DNA of 64,000 nt, taken from positions 1 through 64,000 of the forward strand of contig JANYDA010000027.1 of NCBI GenBank assembly GCA_025360005.1, in the 5' to 3' direction. The notes under the pieces are model-generated. The model ran no database searches. It was given only the letters and a program-made list of their open reading frames with translations, and was not told where the DNA came from. The stretch is from Fibrobacteria bacterium. GTDB taxonomy: Bacteria > Fibrobacterota > Fibrobacteria > UBA11236. The position numbers and the translations under genes are program-made. Shown piece after piece: positions 24,595-33,224 of the stretch (the first letter of the stretch is position 1; each line of letters opens with the position of its first letter).

Positions 24595-24766
24595 AAGGAG
24601 GAAGTGTTTCCTTTTGCGGGGCTTCCGGGGCGTTCATGCTGTCGAGCATTTTATCGACGATGGATTGCATGAAGTTGCCGAAATCCGGGGAGCCGAATTT
24701 CTCTTTCATGATTTTTTCCAGGCGCGATTCCGGTTCGGCGTTGGGGTCGGGATTTTGGGATGCCAT
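24593..24766 (-). CDS. Small 57-residue protein of unknown function
   Basis: The predicted product runs from MASQNPDPNAEPESRLEK to EAPQKETLPP. It has a polar, acidic N-terminus, an amphipathic helix in the middle (about residues 26-44, FGNFMQSIVDKMLDSM) and a Pro-rich tail. The ATG at 24766 lies 23 bases after the stop of the VOC gene with a weak purine-rich ribosome site (GGAAAG), consistent with co-transcription. The stop codon overlaps the last bases of the partial repeat copy, so the natural C-terminus may have been set by repeat insertion. No family recognised. Confidence 0.6.
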   Translation of the reverse strand: MASQNPDPNAEPESRLEKIMKEKFGSPDFGNFMQSIVDKMLDSMNAPEAPQKETLPP

Positions 24767-24789
24767 TTTATTTTCTTTCCGGATGGTGT

Positions 24790-25167
24790 TTAGGCGGGAA
24801 CGCCGATATGCCAGCAGACGCCGGCGGGATCCTTGATATTGATCTCGCGCTTTCCCCAGGGGAAAGCGGTGGGCGGTTTGATTTTCACGCCCGGGTACTT
24901 GGCTTCCAGATCCGCGGATTCTATCCGCTGCCACCAATCATCCACGTCTTCCACTTCCAGGTTCATCATGAAATTCCGCTGCATGTTTTCGTTGCTGTAA
25001 TTCTGCAGGAAGAAACGGCACTCGTCTTTTTTCAGCACCGCCATCTCATCCGATTTCCAGGTGACGGCGAATCCCAGGTCCTGGAAGAAACGCAGGGAGA
25101 GCTCATAATCCTTTCCCGACGGGACGAATGCCATCAACTCTTTGGCTTTGAGATTCAGCGCGGTCAT
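24790..25167 (-). CDS. VOC superfamily (glyoxalase/bleomycin-resistance fold) protein
   Basis: The 125-residue protein has the paired beta-alpha-beta modules of the vicinal-oxygen-chelate fold. FVPSGKDYELSLRFFQDLGF opens the first, and VEDVDDWWQRIE with INIKDPAGVCWHIGVP closes the second. The last of these resembles the usual DPxGxxW/H end strand. Metal ligands cannot be assigned with confidence and the substrate is unknown. It is downstream of rseP by 59 bases and upstream of the small gene at 24593. Enzyme, resistance or binding roles are all possible for this fold. Confidence 0.85.
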   Translation of the reverse strand: MTALNLKAKELMAFVPSGKDYELSLRFFQDLGFAVTWKSDEMAVLKKDECRFFLQNYSNENMQRNFMMNLEVEDVDDWWQRIESADLEAKYPGVKIKPPTAFPWGKREINIKDPAGVCWHIGVPA

Positions 25168-25226
25168 AGAGGGCGCCTTGCGATTGAAACCCGGACAAGG
25201 GCGCCCGGGTTAGGAAACCGAATGGA

Positions 25227-26558
25227 TCAATTCAGGAACCAAGGAATCCGGATGATATCCTGGAATGTTACGAACAGGAACAGCAACAGGAAGAAGCTGA
25301 TTCCCACCCGGTTGATAATCCCTTGCGTGGCCAGGCTCAAAGGCTTCTTGCGCACCGCCTCCAGCAACAGGAACACCACTACGCCGCCGTCGGTGATGGC
25401 CAGGGGCAGGATGTTGAGCACGGCCAGGTTGGTATTCAAAAGGGCCATGAACTCCAGGAACTTCTGCACGCTCTGGCGCAGGCTGCCCGCGATCATCTGC
25501 ACGATGCCGATGGGGCCTGAAAGGGCCTTGAGCTTGATCTTGCCGGTGGCGATGCCGGTCAAGGTGCGCAGCACCATGGTCCCGGATCCGAAATTGGTTT
25601 CGATGCTCTTTTGGAAGGCTTCCCCCGCGCCGCGTTTGACCAGCACGGTGGGCACGTTCACGCCGGGATAGATGCCCACCACAAAGCGCTTGCTGGCATC
25701 GTCCATTACGGGCGTGATCTGGATTTCCTGTTTCGCCTTGTCGCGCATCAGGGCGATGGTGATGGGCGAGCCTTTGGAGCCGTTCACCATTTCGATGAGG
25801 GCGGTGGCGGACGGGATGCGGATGCCGTCCACGGAAAGGATGATGTCGCCTTCCTTAAGGCCGGCCTTCTCCGCGGGTTTGCCCACGATGACCTTGGCCA
25901 CCATCACTTCCGCCTCGCCCGTGATGCCGGAGAAGGCGATGCCGAACTTGGGATTGATTTCCGATTGCAGGCTCAAGGTAGTGTCCTTGCCGGCGCGGCG
26001 GATCAGCAACGGAACGGGATGGCCGCCTTCCATGGCCACATCCTGCATGAACTGCTCCCAGCCTTCCTGGGCCTTGCCGTTCAGCTTAAGGACTTCATCG
26101 CCCGGGCGGATGCCGGCTTGCGCGCCCGCGGAGCCTTCTTCCACTTCGCCCACGATCATGGAGACCTTGGGCTCCTGGACGCCGGAAAGGTAAAGGCAGA
26201 AAAGGATGGTGAATGCGAACACGAGATTGGCGGCGGGTCCGGCCACGGCAATGCCTAAGCGCGCGGGGATGGATTTGTTGCGGAACTCGTCCGAGTTGCC
26301 GTAGCCGCCGTCATCGGGGTTCTCGCCGGCCATGGCCACGTAGCCGCCGAAAGGGATGGCCGACAATGCGTATTCGGTATCGCCGCGCTTGAACTTGATC
26401 AGTTTCTTTCCGAAGCCGATGGAAAAAGTATGCACTTTGACGCCCACCCATTTGGCCACGGCGAAATGGCCCAGCTCGTGGATGAACACCATCATGCTGA
26501 GGCCGATGAGCCCTACGGGGAGTTGGTATAACAGAGACCAGTAACCGGTGAGATGCAT
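25227..26558 (-). CDS. rseP: Site-2 intramembrane zinc metalloprotease RseP
   Basis: The 443-residue protein has the S2P hallmark HELGH in the first membrane span (VFIHELGHFAVAKW, near residue 28). A YALSAIPFGGYVAMAGE segment follows, then two PDZ domains (about 115-190 and 205-280, including GIRPGDEVLKLNGK and GLKEGDIILSVDGI) and C-terminal spans with LNILPLAITDGG. The last provides the third metal-ligand region, although the common LDGG is TDGG here. RseP cleaves membrane-bound anti-sigma factors and leftover signal peptides. Start ATG 26558 has the ribosome site AAAGGA. It follows dxr by 30 bases, the common bacterial dxr-rseP pair. Confidence 0.96.
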   Translation of the reverse strand: MHLTGYWSLLYQLPVGLIGLSMMVFIHELGHFAVAKWVGVKVHTFSIGFGKKLIKFKRGDTEYALSAIPFGGYVAMAGENPDDGGYGNSDEFRNKSIPARLGIAVAGPAANLVFAFTILFCLYLSGVQEPKVSMIVGEVEEGSAGAQAGIRPGDEVLKLNGKAQEGWEQFMQDVAMEGGHPVPLLIRRAGKDTTLSLQSEINPKFGIAFSGITGEAEVMVAKVIVGKPAEKAGLKEGDIILSVDGIRIPSATALIEMVNGSKGSPITIALMRDKAKQEIQITPVMDDASKRFVVGIYPGVNVPTVLVKRGAGEAFQKSIETNFGSGTMVLRTLTGIATGKIKLKALSGPIGIVQMIAGSLRQSVQKFLEFMALLNTNLAVLNILPLAITDGGVVVFLLLEAVRKKPLSLATQGIINRVGISFFLLLFLFVTFQDIIRIPWFLN

Positions 26559-26588
26559 GATATGATCCTTTCCGGTAGGGGGGGACCC

Positions 26589-27842
26589 TTACCGCTCCGC
26601 CGTTTTGGCGGTTGACTGCCGAACGGCTTTGGCCGGAATGCTTGCAAGGGCCGGGGATCCGGCGCTTTCCTGATTATCCATGATGCTTATGGCGGCGTTG
26701 CGCGCCCAGCCGTCCGCCTCGATCACCTGATCCAAGCTGGGGCGTTGCCCGATTTCCGCCGCGTCCAACACCGTAGCCAATATGCGCGGGATGTCGGCGA
26801 ATCCGATGGCTCCCGGCGCCCCGGCCGCCCGATCTTCCAGGAAGCGCGCCACCACGGCTTCGTTGGCCGCGTTGAGGATGGCCGGGGCCGTACCACCCAG
26901 GTTACCTGCGCGGTAGGCGAGGCCCAGGCAGGGGAACTTATCGATGTCCGGCGGGAAGAACTCCAGCTTGGCCACCTTGGCCATGTCCAGCCGGTCCACT
27001 TTAAGGGGCCAGCGTTCCGGATAGCTCATGGCGTATTGGATAGGCAGTTGCATGTCCGGACAGCCGAGCTGCGCCATCAGGGATCCGTCCCGGAATTGCA
27101 CGAAGGAATGGATGATGGAACTGGGATGGATGACGACCTTGATGTTCTCGAACGCGACCCCGAAGAGGTAATGCGCTTCGATGACTTCCAGGCCCTTGTT
27201 CATCAAAGTGGCGGAGTCGATGGTGATCTTTTCGCCCATGACCCAGGTGGGATGTTTGAGGGCGTCCGCCTTGCGGATGGCGGCGAAGGCCGCCTTGGGA
27301 CGCTCGCGGAAAGGCCCGCCCGAGGCCGTCAATTCGATATGCTCCACTTCCGAGACCGGCCTGCCGGCCAGGCATTGGAAGATGGCGGAATGTTCCGAGT
27401 CGATGGGTATGAGGCGGCTGGAGGGGTTGCGGTGCAAGGCGGCATTGATGATTTCGCCCGCCATCACCATGGTTTCCTTATTGGCCAGGCCGATATGCTT
27501 GCCGTGCGAGATGGCTTCCAGGGTGGGACGGCAGCCGATGGCGCCCACCAGGCCGTTCAGCACATAATCCACTTCCGGCAGGCAGACCAATTCCAACAGG
27601 CCTTCCATGCCTTCCAGGACCTTGGCTTTGGTGCGCTTGCGGAGCTCGGCGGCGGCGGCGGAGTCCCACAGGCATACCTTCTCTACTTTGAATTCTTCGA
27701 TGATGGGGATGAGTTTATCCCATTGGCGGCCGGCGGCCACGCCCACCAGGCGGAACCTGTCCGGGTGCTGGCGGAAAACTTTCAGGGCGGCCATTCCAAT
27801 GGAGCCGGTGGCGCCCAGCAAGGCGATGTTCTTCTTATTCAT
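26589..27842 (-). CDS. dxr: 1-deoxy-D-xylulose 5-phosphate reductoisomerase
   Basis: Dxr converts DXP to MEP, the first committed step of the MEP isoprenoid pathway, using NADPH and a divalent metal. The 417-residue protein has the NADPH loop LLGATGSIGMAAL at the N-terminus, the metal/substrate motifs IPIDSEHSAIFQC and ELTASGGPFRER, and VIHPSSIIHSFVQFRDGS. A roughly 30-residue Ser/Ala/Lys-rich C-terminal extension after SIMDNQE is longer than in most relatives. It is followed by rseP. The uppS-cdsA genes often found next to this pair are about 16 kb away in this genome. Confidence 0.97.
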   Translation of the reverse strand: MNKKNIALLGATGSIGMAALKVFRQHPDRFRLVGVAAGRQWDKLIPIIEEFKVEKVCLWDSAAAAELRKRTKAKVLEGMEGLLELVCLPEVDYVLNGLVGAIGCRPTLEAISHGKHIGLANKETMVMAGEIINAALHRNPSSRLIPIDSEHSAIFQCLAGRPVSEVEHIELTASGGPFRERPKAAFAAIRKADALKHPTWVMGEKITIDSATLMNKGLEVIEAHYLFGVAFENIKVVIHPSSIIHSFVQFRDGSLMAQLGCPDMQLPIQYAMSYPERWPLKVDRLDMAKVAKLEFFPPDIDKFPCLGLAYRAGNLGGTAPAILNAANEAVVARFLEDRAAGAPGAIGFADIPRILATVLDAAEIGQRPSLDQVIEADGWARNAAISIMDNQESAGSPALASIPAKAVRQSTAKTAER

Positions 27843-27952
27843 CCGAATGCAATATAAAAAATGTCGATTGCCGGGTTTCCTGTCGCTTTCAATTATCGCA
27901 AACCCAGGGACGGAAGGGTAGTTTTACTTTCCTCCCGATCCGGAGCCAGGCG

Positions 27953-27961
27953 TGATATAAT
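27953..27961 (+). promoter_or_regulatory. Extended -10 promoter element for the binding-protein/kinase operon
   Basis: The word TGATATAAT combines a perfect TATAAT with the upstream TG of an extended -10 promoter. It lies 46 bases before the GTG start at 28008. No good -35 is present at the right distance, which extended -10 promoters tolerate. The expected start of transcription is near 27968. Confidence 0.5.
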
Positions 27962-28007
27962 GCTGCTGATGCCGCATTTTCACGAGCATAAAGCGGGATA
28001 GGCTCAA

Positions 28008-28703
28008 GTGCGCCGTTTGATCGGGATCAGCCTCTTGCTGGCTTTTTTGGGTTCCGCGACCGCAGGCGCCAAGGTTTTCGTTTTCTATCCCTCGCTGGCT
28101 CGGCCTCTGGCCATCCAGGAAGCGCTGGCCAAGAAATGCCCGGGCCTGGAAATCACCGTCTTCGGGCGGCTGGCGGATTTGCAGGCTTTGGTGGCGCGTG
28201 AGCATCCCCAAGCCATCCTGGCGCAAACGGCTGTCCTGAAGCAATTCCCCGGGTATCTTCCCAAGCTGCAAGGCATGCGCAAGGGATCGGCGACGGAGGA
28301 CTTCGTACTCTTGTCCATCGATAAGCCTTTCGATGCGGTCAAGACCCCGGCCGTCTCCATCGGGGTGGTGGGCATGCTGGATCGCAAGGAGATGGACGGC
28401 TTCGTTGCCGGGCTGGTGCCCGGCGCGGCGCGTATCAACCGCGTGACCAAGGTCGAGGATCTGCTGCCTTTGCTCATCTTCCAATCCGTTTCCGCCGTGC
28501 TGGTTTCGGAAGCCAACATGCGGGAGTTCCGGAAGAAGTCGCAGGCGAACCTGGTGGACGTGAAATTGGAAAAGGGCAAGGTGGGCTTGGTGGCCGCGGG
28601 GCTCAAGGATGGCGGCGGGGATGCGGAACGGGAAATCCTTCCGGCCTTGCACGCCCTGGATGCGGGGACTCTGGCTCTGCTGGGAGTGGATGCATGGAAA
28701 TGA
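28008..28703 (+). CDS. Exported binding-protein-like sensor component, unknown ligand
   Basis: The 231-residue product starts at GTG 28008 after an AGG-containing leader and has a signal peptide (RRLIGISLLLAFLGSATAGA, cleaved near residue 21). The mature part has the alternating helix/strand layout of a periplasmic binding-protein lobe (KVFVFYPSLARPLAIQEALA, ISIGVVGMLDRKEMDGFV-type strands). No ABC permease or ATPase gene is nearby. It overlaps the next gene by 10 bases, so the pair is translationally coupled. The next gene product is a related two-lobe binding protein, and the third is a membrane kinase. Family assignment is by fold appearance only. Confidence 0.75.
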   Translation: MRRLIGISLLLAFLGSATAGAKVFVFYPSLARPLAIQEALAKKCPGLEITVFGRLADLQALVAREHPQAILAQTAVLKQFPGYLPKLQGMRKGSATEDFVLLSIDKPFDAVKTPAVSIGVVGMLDRKEMDGFVAGLVPGAARINRVTKVEDLLPLLIFQSVSAVLVSEANMREFRKKSQANLVDVKLEKGKVGLVAAGLKDGGGDAEREILPALHALDAGTLALLGVDAWK

Positions 28704-29677
28704 TGATGCGGTTCCTGGCATTGGCTGTGTGCTTGGCCGCGCCCGCGCTGACGGCAGAGGCCCCTTTTGTGCCGGCGGACCGGATCCTGATCGTGAGGGC
28801 GGAGGGCGTCCATTTCCAGGAAACCACCCACGCGCTGGAACAGGAGCTGGGCGCCGAATTCCAATGCGAGGAACGGGTGTTGGGCGGCGACGCGGAGCCC
28901 GAAGCCTTGGCGGCCGTCGTTATCAAATCGCGGCCCAAGGCGGTGATCCTGATGGATAACGATGCCATCAAGCTATACGCCGCGGTGCAGAAGGATTGGC
29001 GGGACAGCCTCCCTTATCCGCCCAGCATCTCCCTGATGGCCGTACGCGTGGATAAGGCCATCGCCGATCTGCGGCGGGCGGCGGGGATTTTCTATGAAGT
29101 GCCGGGCGTGACCATCCTGGTCAACCTGCGTTCGCTGGTGGCCGAGCCGGTGCGCCGGGTGGGCGTGATCATGCGGCCGTCCATGGCGGACTTCGTGCGG
29201 GAGAACGCCAAGTGGTGCAAGAACGAGAACATCGATTTGATCCCTTTCGAGGTGCCCGAGGATCGCAAGGATGTGGCGCGTGCGGTGCGTACCGGGGTGC
29301 GGCGCCTGCGTGATCGGGAAAAGGTGGACGCTTTGTGGATCCTCAACGACAATTTCTTCCTCACGCCGGAAATCATCGGCGTGGGCTGGCTGCCGGCGTT
29401 GGATCGCTTCCGCAAGCCGGTGCTGGTGGGCGTCGAGAATTTCGTCACCGCGCATTCCCGCTTCGGTACCTTTGCCATCCTTCCCGACCACTACGGCCTG
29501 GGCGTGCAGGCGGCCGGGATGATCCTGCGCCTCAAGGAAGACGGCTGGGAGTGGCGCGGCCCGATCAAGGTGGAGCAGCCTTTGGCGGTGCTGAAGATCC
29601 TGAACCTGGAACAGGCAGGCAAGAGCGTACGTGTCAATCGGGCCGCTCTGGTCGAGGTCGATAAGGTGATTCCGTGA
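28694..29677 (+). CDS. ABC-type substrate-binding protein (PF04392-like), no transporter partner
   Basis: The 327-residue protein has a signal peptide (RFLALAVCLAAPALTAEA) and the layout of the TrpX/DUF534 group of periplasmic binding proteins. Visible parts are AAVVIKSRPKAVILMDNDA, RRVGVIMRPSMADFVRENA, VDALWILNDNFFLTPE, KPVLVGVENFVTAHSRFGTF and DHYGLGVQAAGMILRL. That group normally feeds an ABC importer, but the gene here overlaps the following membrane kinase by 4 bases (GTGA) with no permease. This points to a sensing role, with the ligand-loaded protein acting on the kinase. The ligand is unknown; amino acids or aromatic compounds are typical for the family. Confidence 0.87.
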   Translation: MEMMMRFLALAVCLAAPALTAEAPFVPADRILIVRAEGVHFQETTHALEQELGAEFQCEERVLGGDAEPEALAAVVIKSRPKAVILMDNDAIKLYAAVQKDWRDSLPYPPSISLMAVRVDKAIADLRRAAGIFYEVPGVTILVNLRSLVAEPVRRVGVIMRPSMADFVRENAKWCKNENIDLIPFEVPEDRKDVARAVRTGVRRLRDREKVDALWILNDNFFLTPEIIGVGWLPALDRFRKPVLVGVENFVTAHSRFGTFAILPDHYGLGVQAAGMILRLKEDGWEWRGPIKVEQPLAVLKILNLEQAGKSVRVNRAALVEVDKVIP

Positions 29678-32121
29678 CCGGGGATGCGTCGGCCTCCAAT
29701 CCCTCGGTTGCCCCGAACGCCGCGGTCGCCTCGAACGTCGCCGCCTATGCCGCGCCAACCGTGCCGGCAAAGAGCATCCAGGAGAAGCTCATCGCCAGTT
29801 CCGTGGCGGTTTTGGTCACGGCCCTGGCCGGCCTGCTGATCTCGGTCATATGGATCAACGCATCCTTGGCCGCGCGTCAGAAGGAAGACACCTTTGAACG
29901 CATCCGCAATGGATTGTTGGCCAAGGGTAACATCCTGGTTTCCAACAACGGCCAGGCGTTGCGGGGCATGGTATCCGATAACGCCTTCCTGGCGGTGGCC
30001 GGCCTGGTGGCTTCCACGGTCAAGGATGATGAGGACGTCATCTACGGCGTGTTCATGGACGATACGAGGCGGCCCTGGGTCTATGCGGATTCGGCCAATC
30101 TAGAAGGAACCGTTTCCGCGCCCGCGACGCTGGAGGATTCGGCCAGCCTATGGGCGGCCGGGGTCAAGGGTATTTCCCATCGCCGCATGCGATTCAAGGG
30201 GACCGAGGTTATCGAGTTCGTGGCGCCGGTGATGGCCGAAGGCAAGGTTTTGGGGGTGGTACGTTACGGGCTGACTACCGCCGGCATGAATGCGGCGCTG
30301 GCCTCCGCTTCGCGGGCTTCCCGCCAGGCGTTGATCCGCACCATCCTGGTTTTGTTGTCGTTGGGCGGAGTGGCGGCGCTTTCCGCCTATCTGGCGGCAA
30401 GGCGCCAGGCCATGCGTATTACGCGGCCCATTGAAGAATTGCAGGCCGCCGCCAATGCCATCGCGCGCGGCGACTATGCCCGTTCGGTGTCCATTGCCGG
30501 GGACGATGAGATCGCCCTCTTGGCCGCGGACTTCGATTTCATGCGCCGCACGGTCAAGGAATACACGGAACGCCTGCAGGACATGGTGGTGGAAAAGACC
30601 CAGGAGGTCAAGGACATCCTGGAGAACATCGAACAGGGATTGTTCACCGTGGGCCTGGACGGCGCGGTCAATCCGGACTATGCGCTTTCCACTAACGCCA
30701 TTCTGGGCGTGGCCGATACGGCGCGCGCCGGCATAGCCAAACTCTTCCGCCTGGATCCGGCGCAAGCGGGAGAATGGCTGGATTGGCTGGACATGGTGCG
30801 TCAACGGCATGCTTCGCTGCGCTGGGAGAAGCTGGTGCGGCTTTGCCCCGTCCGCGAGCTGCGGTTGCCCGGCGGTGCCGCGGGGGATCGCATCATCCTG
30901 GTGGGATACCAGAAGATGTTCGGCCGGGGGAAACGGTTGAACAAGCTGATGGTGCTGGTTCAGGACGTGACGGACGCCCGCCGCGTGGAGCGGATGATCA
31001 AAGAGGAGAAGGATAGGCACGATTCGGAGGTGAAAGCAATCCTCGGCATCGTGAGGTATTCCGCATTCATACCGGATTTCCTCGCGGACGTGGAGGTTCG
31101 TTTGCGTTCCCTGAACGAGATCGTCAAGCGCCTTCCCCGGTCTCCGGAAGGGCCGGTTGCCGAATGGATCGCCGGCATGGCCCGCGATCTCCACACGCTC
31201 AAGGGAACCGCCGCCACCTATGGCTTTGAAGCCCTTTCGCGTTTGGCGCGGGAGGCGGAAGAGGCTTTGGAGACGGTGCGCGGCCCGCTGCATCCGGCCG
31301 CCTCCGAGGCTTGGGCCGGGATGGCGCGCTATATCGAACGCATGGGAAAGGCCTTGCAGGACATCCGGACGCTGGTGCAAAGCCTGACGGGCGCGGGAGG
31401 CGAGGCCGCCGTTGCCGTTCCGGAACAGCGCTTGCACGAACTGCGCGAGCTGGCGGAGTCCGTGGCCCCGGATATGGCGGCAACGGCCGGGCCTCTGGCG
31501 AAATTGCTGAGGGCGTGCCGGTCAATCGATTATGTGCCTTTGGAGAAGCTGGCGGAAAAATACCGCACCCTGATCCAGCGGGTGGGCGAGCGCTTGGGCA
31601 AGCGCCTGAATTTCCGCGCCGTGCCGGAAAACCTGGAACTTTCCCCCGCCTTGTTCGCAGCCCTGGACGAACCGTTGGTCCATTTGCTCCGCAATGCCGC
31701 TGATCACGGCATCGAGATGGAGGCCTCGCGCCTGCTTCACGGGAAACCCGGCACCGGCCATATCCAACTAGTCCTCAAGCCGGAGGGCGGAGGCTGGGAG
31801 GTCACCGTTTCCGACGACGGCCACGGAATCGATGTGGAAGCCCTGGTCCGCAAGGCCCTGGTCAAAGGCCTGGTGGAGCCGGAAGCATTGGGCGCGATGG
31901 GCGAGGACGAGAAAAAGAACCTGATCTTCCTGCCGGGATTGTCCTCACGCGATCGGGCGACGGAGATCTCCGGCATGGGAGTGGGCATGGATGCCGTAGC
32001 CGTATGGGCCCGCGAGGCCGGCGGCAGCGTTTCCGTGGCCTCGCATGCGGGGCGGGGTACGCGCATCACCCTGCATTTGCCGAACGGTATGGGCCGGTCC
32101 CGGTCCCAAGCGTCCGCCTGA
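29674..32121 (+). CDS. Membrane-bound CheA-like histidine kinase with Hpt domain
   Basis: The 815-residue protein starts at GTG 29674. It has two membrane spans (about 39-62 and 219-243) around a 155-residue periplasmic sensor, then a HAMP linker (about 240-295), a coiled coil, a PAS-like domain (about 310-435), an Hpt domain with DLHTLKGTAATYG (H507), and a CheA-type ATPase domain (LLRNAADHGIE with N674, VSDDGHGID, GMGVGMDAV). The conserved His is in the Hpt domain, not in a HisKA helix, as in CheA. No receiver and no CheW domain follow. It should autophosphorylate in response to the two upstream binding proteins. The CheY at 32156, convergent and 34 bases away, is the obvious phosphoacceptor. 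Confidence 0.92.
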   Translation: MTGDASASNPSVAPNAAVASNVAAYAAPTVPAKSIQEKLIASSVAVLVTALAGLLISVIWINASLAARQKEDTFERIRNGLLAKGNILVSNNGQALRGMVSDNAFLAVAGLVASTVKDDEDVIYGVFMDDTRRPWVYADSANLEGTVSAPATLEDSASLWAAGVKGISHRRMRFKGTEVIEFVAPVMAEGKVLGVVRYGLTTAGMNAALASASRASRQALIRTILVLLSLGGVAALSAYLAARRQAMRITRPIEELQAAANAIARGDYARSVSIAGDDEIALLAADFDFMRRTVKEYTERLQDMVVEKTQEVKDILENIEQGLFTVGLDGAVNPDYALSTNAILGVADTARAGIAKLFRLDPAQAGEWLDWLDMVRQRHASLRWEKLVRLCPVRELRLPGGAAGDRIILVGYQKMFGRGKRLNKLMVLVQDVTDARRVERMIKEEKDRHDSEVKAILGIVRYSAFIPDFLADVEVRLRSLNEIVKRLPRSPEGPVAEWIAGMARDLHTLKGTAATYGFEALSRLAREAEEALETVRGPLHPAASEAWAGMARYIERMGKALQDIRTLVQSLTGAGGEAAVAVPEQRLHELRELAESVAPDMAATAGPLAKLLRACRSIDYVPLEKLAEKYRTLIQRVGERLGKRLNFRAVPENLELSPALFAALDEPLVHLLRNAADHGIEMEASRLLHGKPGTGHIQLVLKPEGGGWEVTVSDDGHGIDVEALVRKALVKGLVEPEALGAMGEDEKKNLIFLPGLSSRDRATEISGMGVGMDAVAVWAREAGGSVSVASHAGRGTRITLHLPNGMGRSRSQASA

Positions 32122-32155
32122 CGCCGGTTTGCGCGGACGGTTTCCGGGCCGTGCT

Positions 32156-32551
32156 TCAGAGATCGAAGACTTCGGCCAAGGAGGCTTTGAAGTCCTGGAC
32201 GAACTGTTCATCGTTGAAGAGCAGGGGTTTTTCCATATAGGCCTTGGCGCCCATCTTGATGCACTTGGTCATCTCCGAACCGCGTATCGCCGAGACCATC
32301 ATCACGTTCGCGTCCGGATGCTTTTCCATGATCTCGCCGAGCGCCGCCATCCCGTCCTTGATGGGCATAGTGATGTCCAAGGTGATCAAATCGGGTCTGT
32401 GCGTGTTGTACAGCTCCACCGCCTGGTTGCCGTCGGATCCGGTGGCCACCACGGTATACCCCATCGCCACTTCCAGGAAAGCCGTCAATTGCTTGATCAG
32501 GAAGATGGAATCGTCGACTATGATAATGCGTTTCGGCATGCTCTCGGCCAC
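32156..32551 (-). CDS. Single-domain response regulator (CheY-like)
   Basis: The 131-residue receiver has the acid pair in IIIVDDS, the phosphoacceptor Asp in DLITLDITMPIKDG, the Thr/Ser position in VMMVSAIRG and the Lys in AYMEKPL. It has no output domain, so it acts by protein contact. It follows the CheX-like gene by 5 bases on the same strand and ends 34 bases from the end of the membrane kinase, whose Hpt domain is its likely phosphate donor. The MAES N-terminus could be trimmed to a start at MPKRI four codons in. Confidence 0.92.
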   Translation of the reverse strand: MAESMPKRIIIVDDSIFLIKQLTAFLEVAMGYTVVATGSDGNQAVELYNTHRPDLITLDITMPIKDGMAALGEIMEKHPDANVMMVSAIRGSEMTKCIKMGAKAYMEKPLLFNDEQFVQDFKASLAEVFDL

Positions 32552-32556
32552 GGGGT

Positions 32557-33102
32557 TCAGTCCGGGCTCCCTTTCCGGTTCATTGCGGCGTTGTCGGATT
32601 CATCCGACGCCAATGCCGCCGGATCCCTCAGATCGCGGATGAAGAATTGCAGATCCATTCCCTTGCCGTTGGATTCGATGCGCCCCTTGAGGCCCCAGTC
32701 CTTGCGGGCCGTGAACGCGCCTTCGCTGAAGAACGGCGTGGACGGCTTGAGATAGCCGAAGCGGGAGATGAAGTGATCATCGGCGATGAAGAGCCCGGAG
32801 ATCACGTTGGCTATCTCGCCGATGGCATCCTTGCGGACCTTCTCATCGGGTTCCCTGGGAAACAGTAGCGGTAAGTCGCCTTCTTCGATGCCCACCACCA
32901 ATTGCGTGTAGAATTTCTGGCTGGCCGCGGGCAGGATGCAGTAGAGAGAAGAGCCGGCGGGCACGGTGGAAAGCATCTCGAAGGGCGCCTTCACCTGGGC
33001 TTCCGCTTCCATGATCGCCCGCACCGCCCAGAGAACGCACGTCTCGAACATGGGAGCCATGTCCCATAACTGGCCGGAAAGGGGAATGGGTTCAAGCGGC
33101 AT
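32557..33102 (-). CDS. CheX/CheC-like phosphatase domain protein
   Basis: The 181-residue protein has the CheC/CheX/FliY active-site helix pattern in DAIGEIANVISGLF, with the Glu and Asn three apart that dephosphorylate CheY-P. Flanking beta strands (STVPAGSSLYCILPA, KFYTQLVVGIEEGDL) fit a CheX-type alpha-beta layout. It is the first gene of a two-gene unit with the CheY at 32156, so phosphatase and substrate are encoded together. The last 30 residues are polar and probably disordered. A plain CheX fold without activity is the alternative. Confidence 0.8.
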   Translation of the reverse strand: MPLEPIPLSGQLWDMAPMFETCVLWAVRAIMEAEAQVKAPFEMLSTVPAGSSLYCILPAASQKFYTQLVVGIEEGDLPLLFPREPDEKVRKDAIGEIANVISGLFIADDHFISRFGYLKPSTPFFSEGAFTARKDWGLKGRIESNGKGMDLQFFIRDLRDPAALASDESDNAAMNRKGSPD

Positions 33103-33152
33103 TATTCGCGGCTGCCGGTTGGGCGCATGGGAGGGGTCTCATACCTGCTTCC

Positions 33153-33182
33153 ATCATAAGGGAGGATCGGGCCGATAGGCAA
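33153..33182 (-). promoter_or_regulatory. Predicted sigma-70 promoter for the CheX/CheY unit
   Basis: On the minus strand TTGCCT (33177-33182) and TATGAT (33153-33158) are separated by 18 bases. The expected transcription start near 33146 leaves a leader of about 45 bases before the ATG at 33102. It lies in the 122-bp gap after the receptor gene. Confidence 0.5.
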
Positions 33183-33224
33183 GGGGATATCTGGGACTGG
33201 CGAATAAGGATCCCCATCCTCCGG

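Noticed and set aside
28008-29677. Reading the two binding-protein genes as part of an ABC importer operon
   Set aside because: No permease or ATPase gene lies within the operon, and the next gene is a membrane kinase overlapping by 4 bases.
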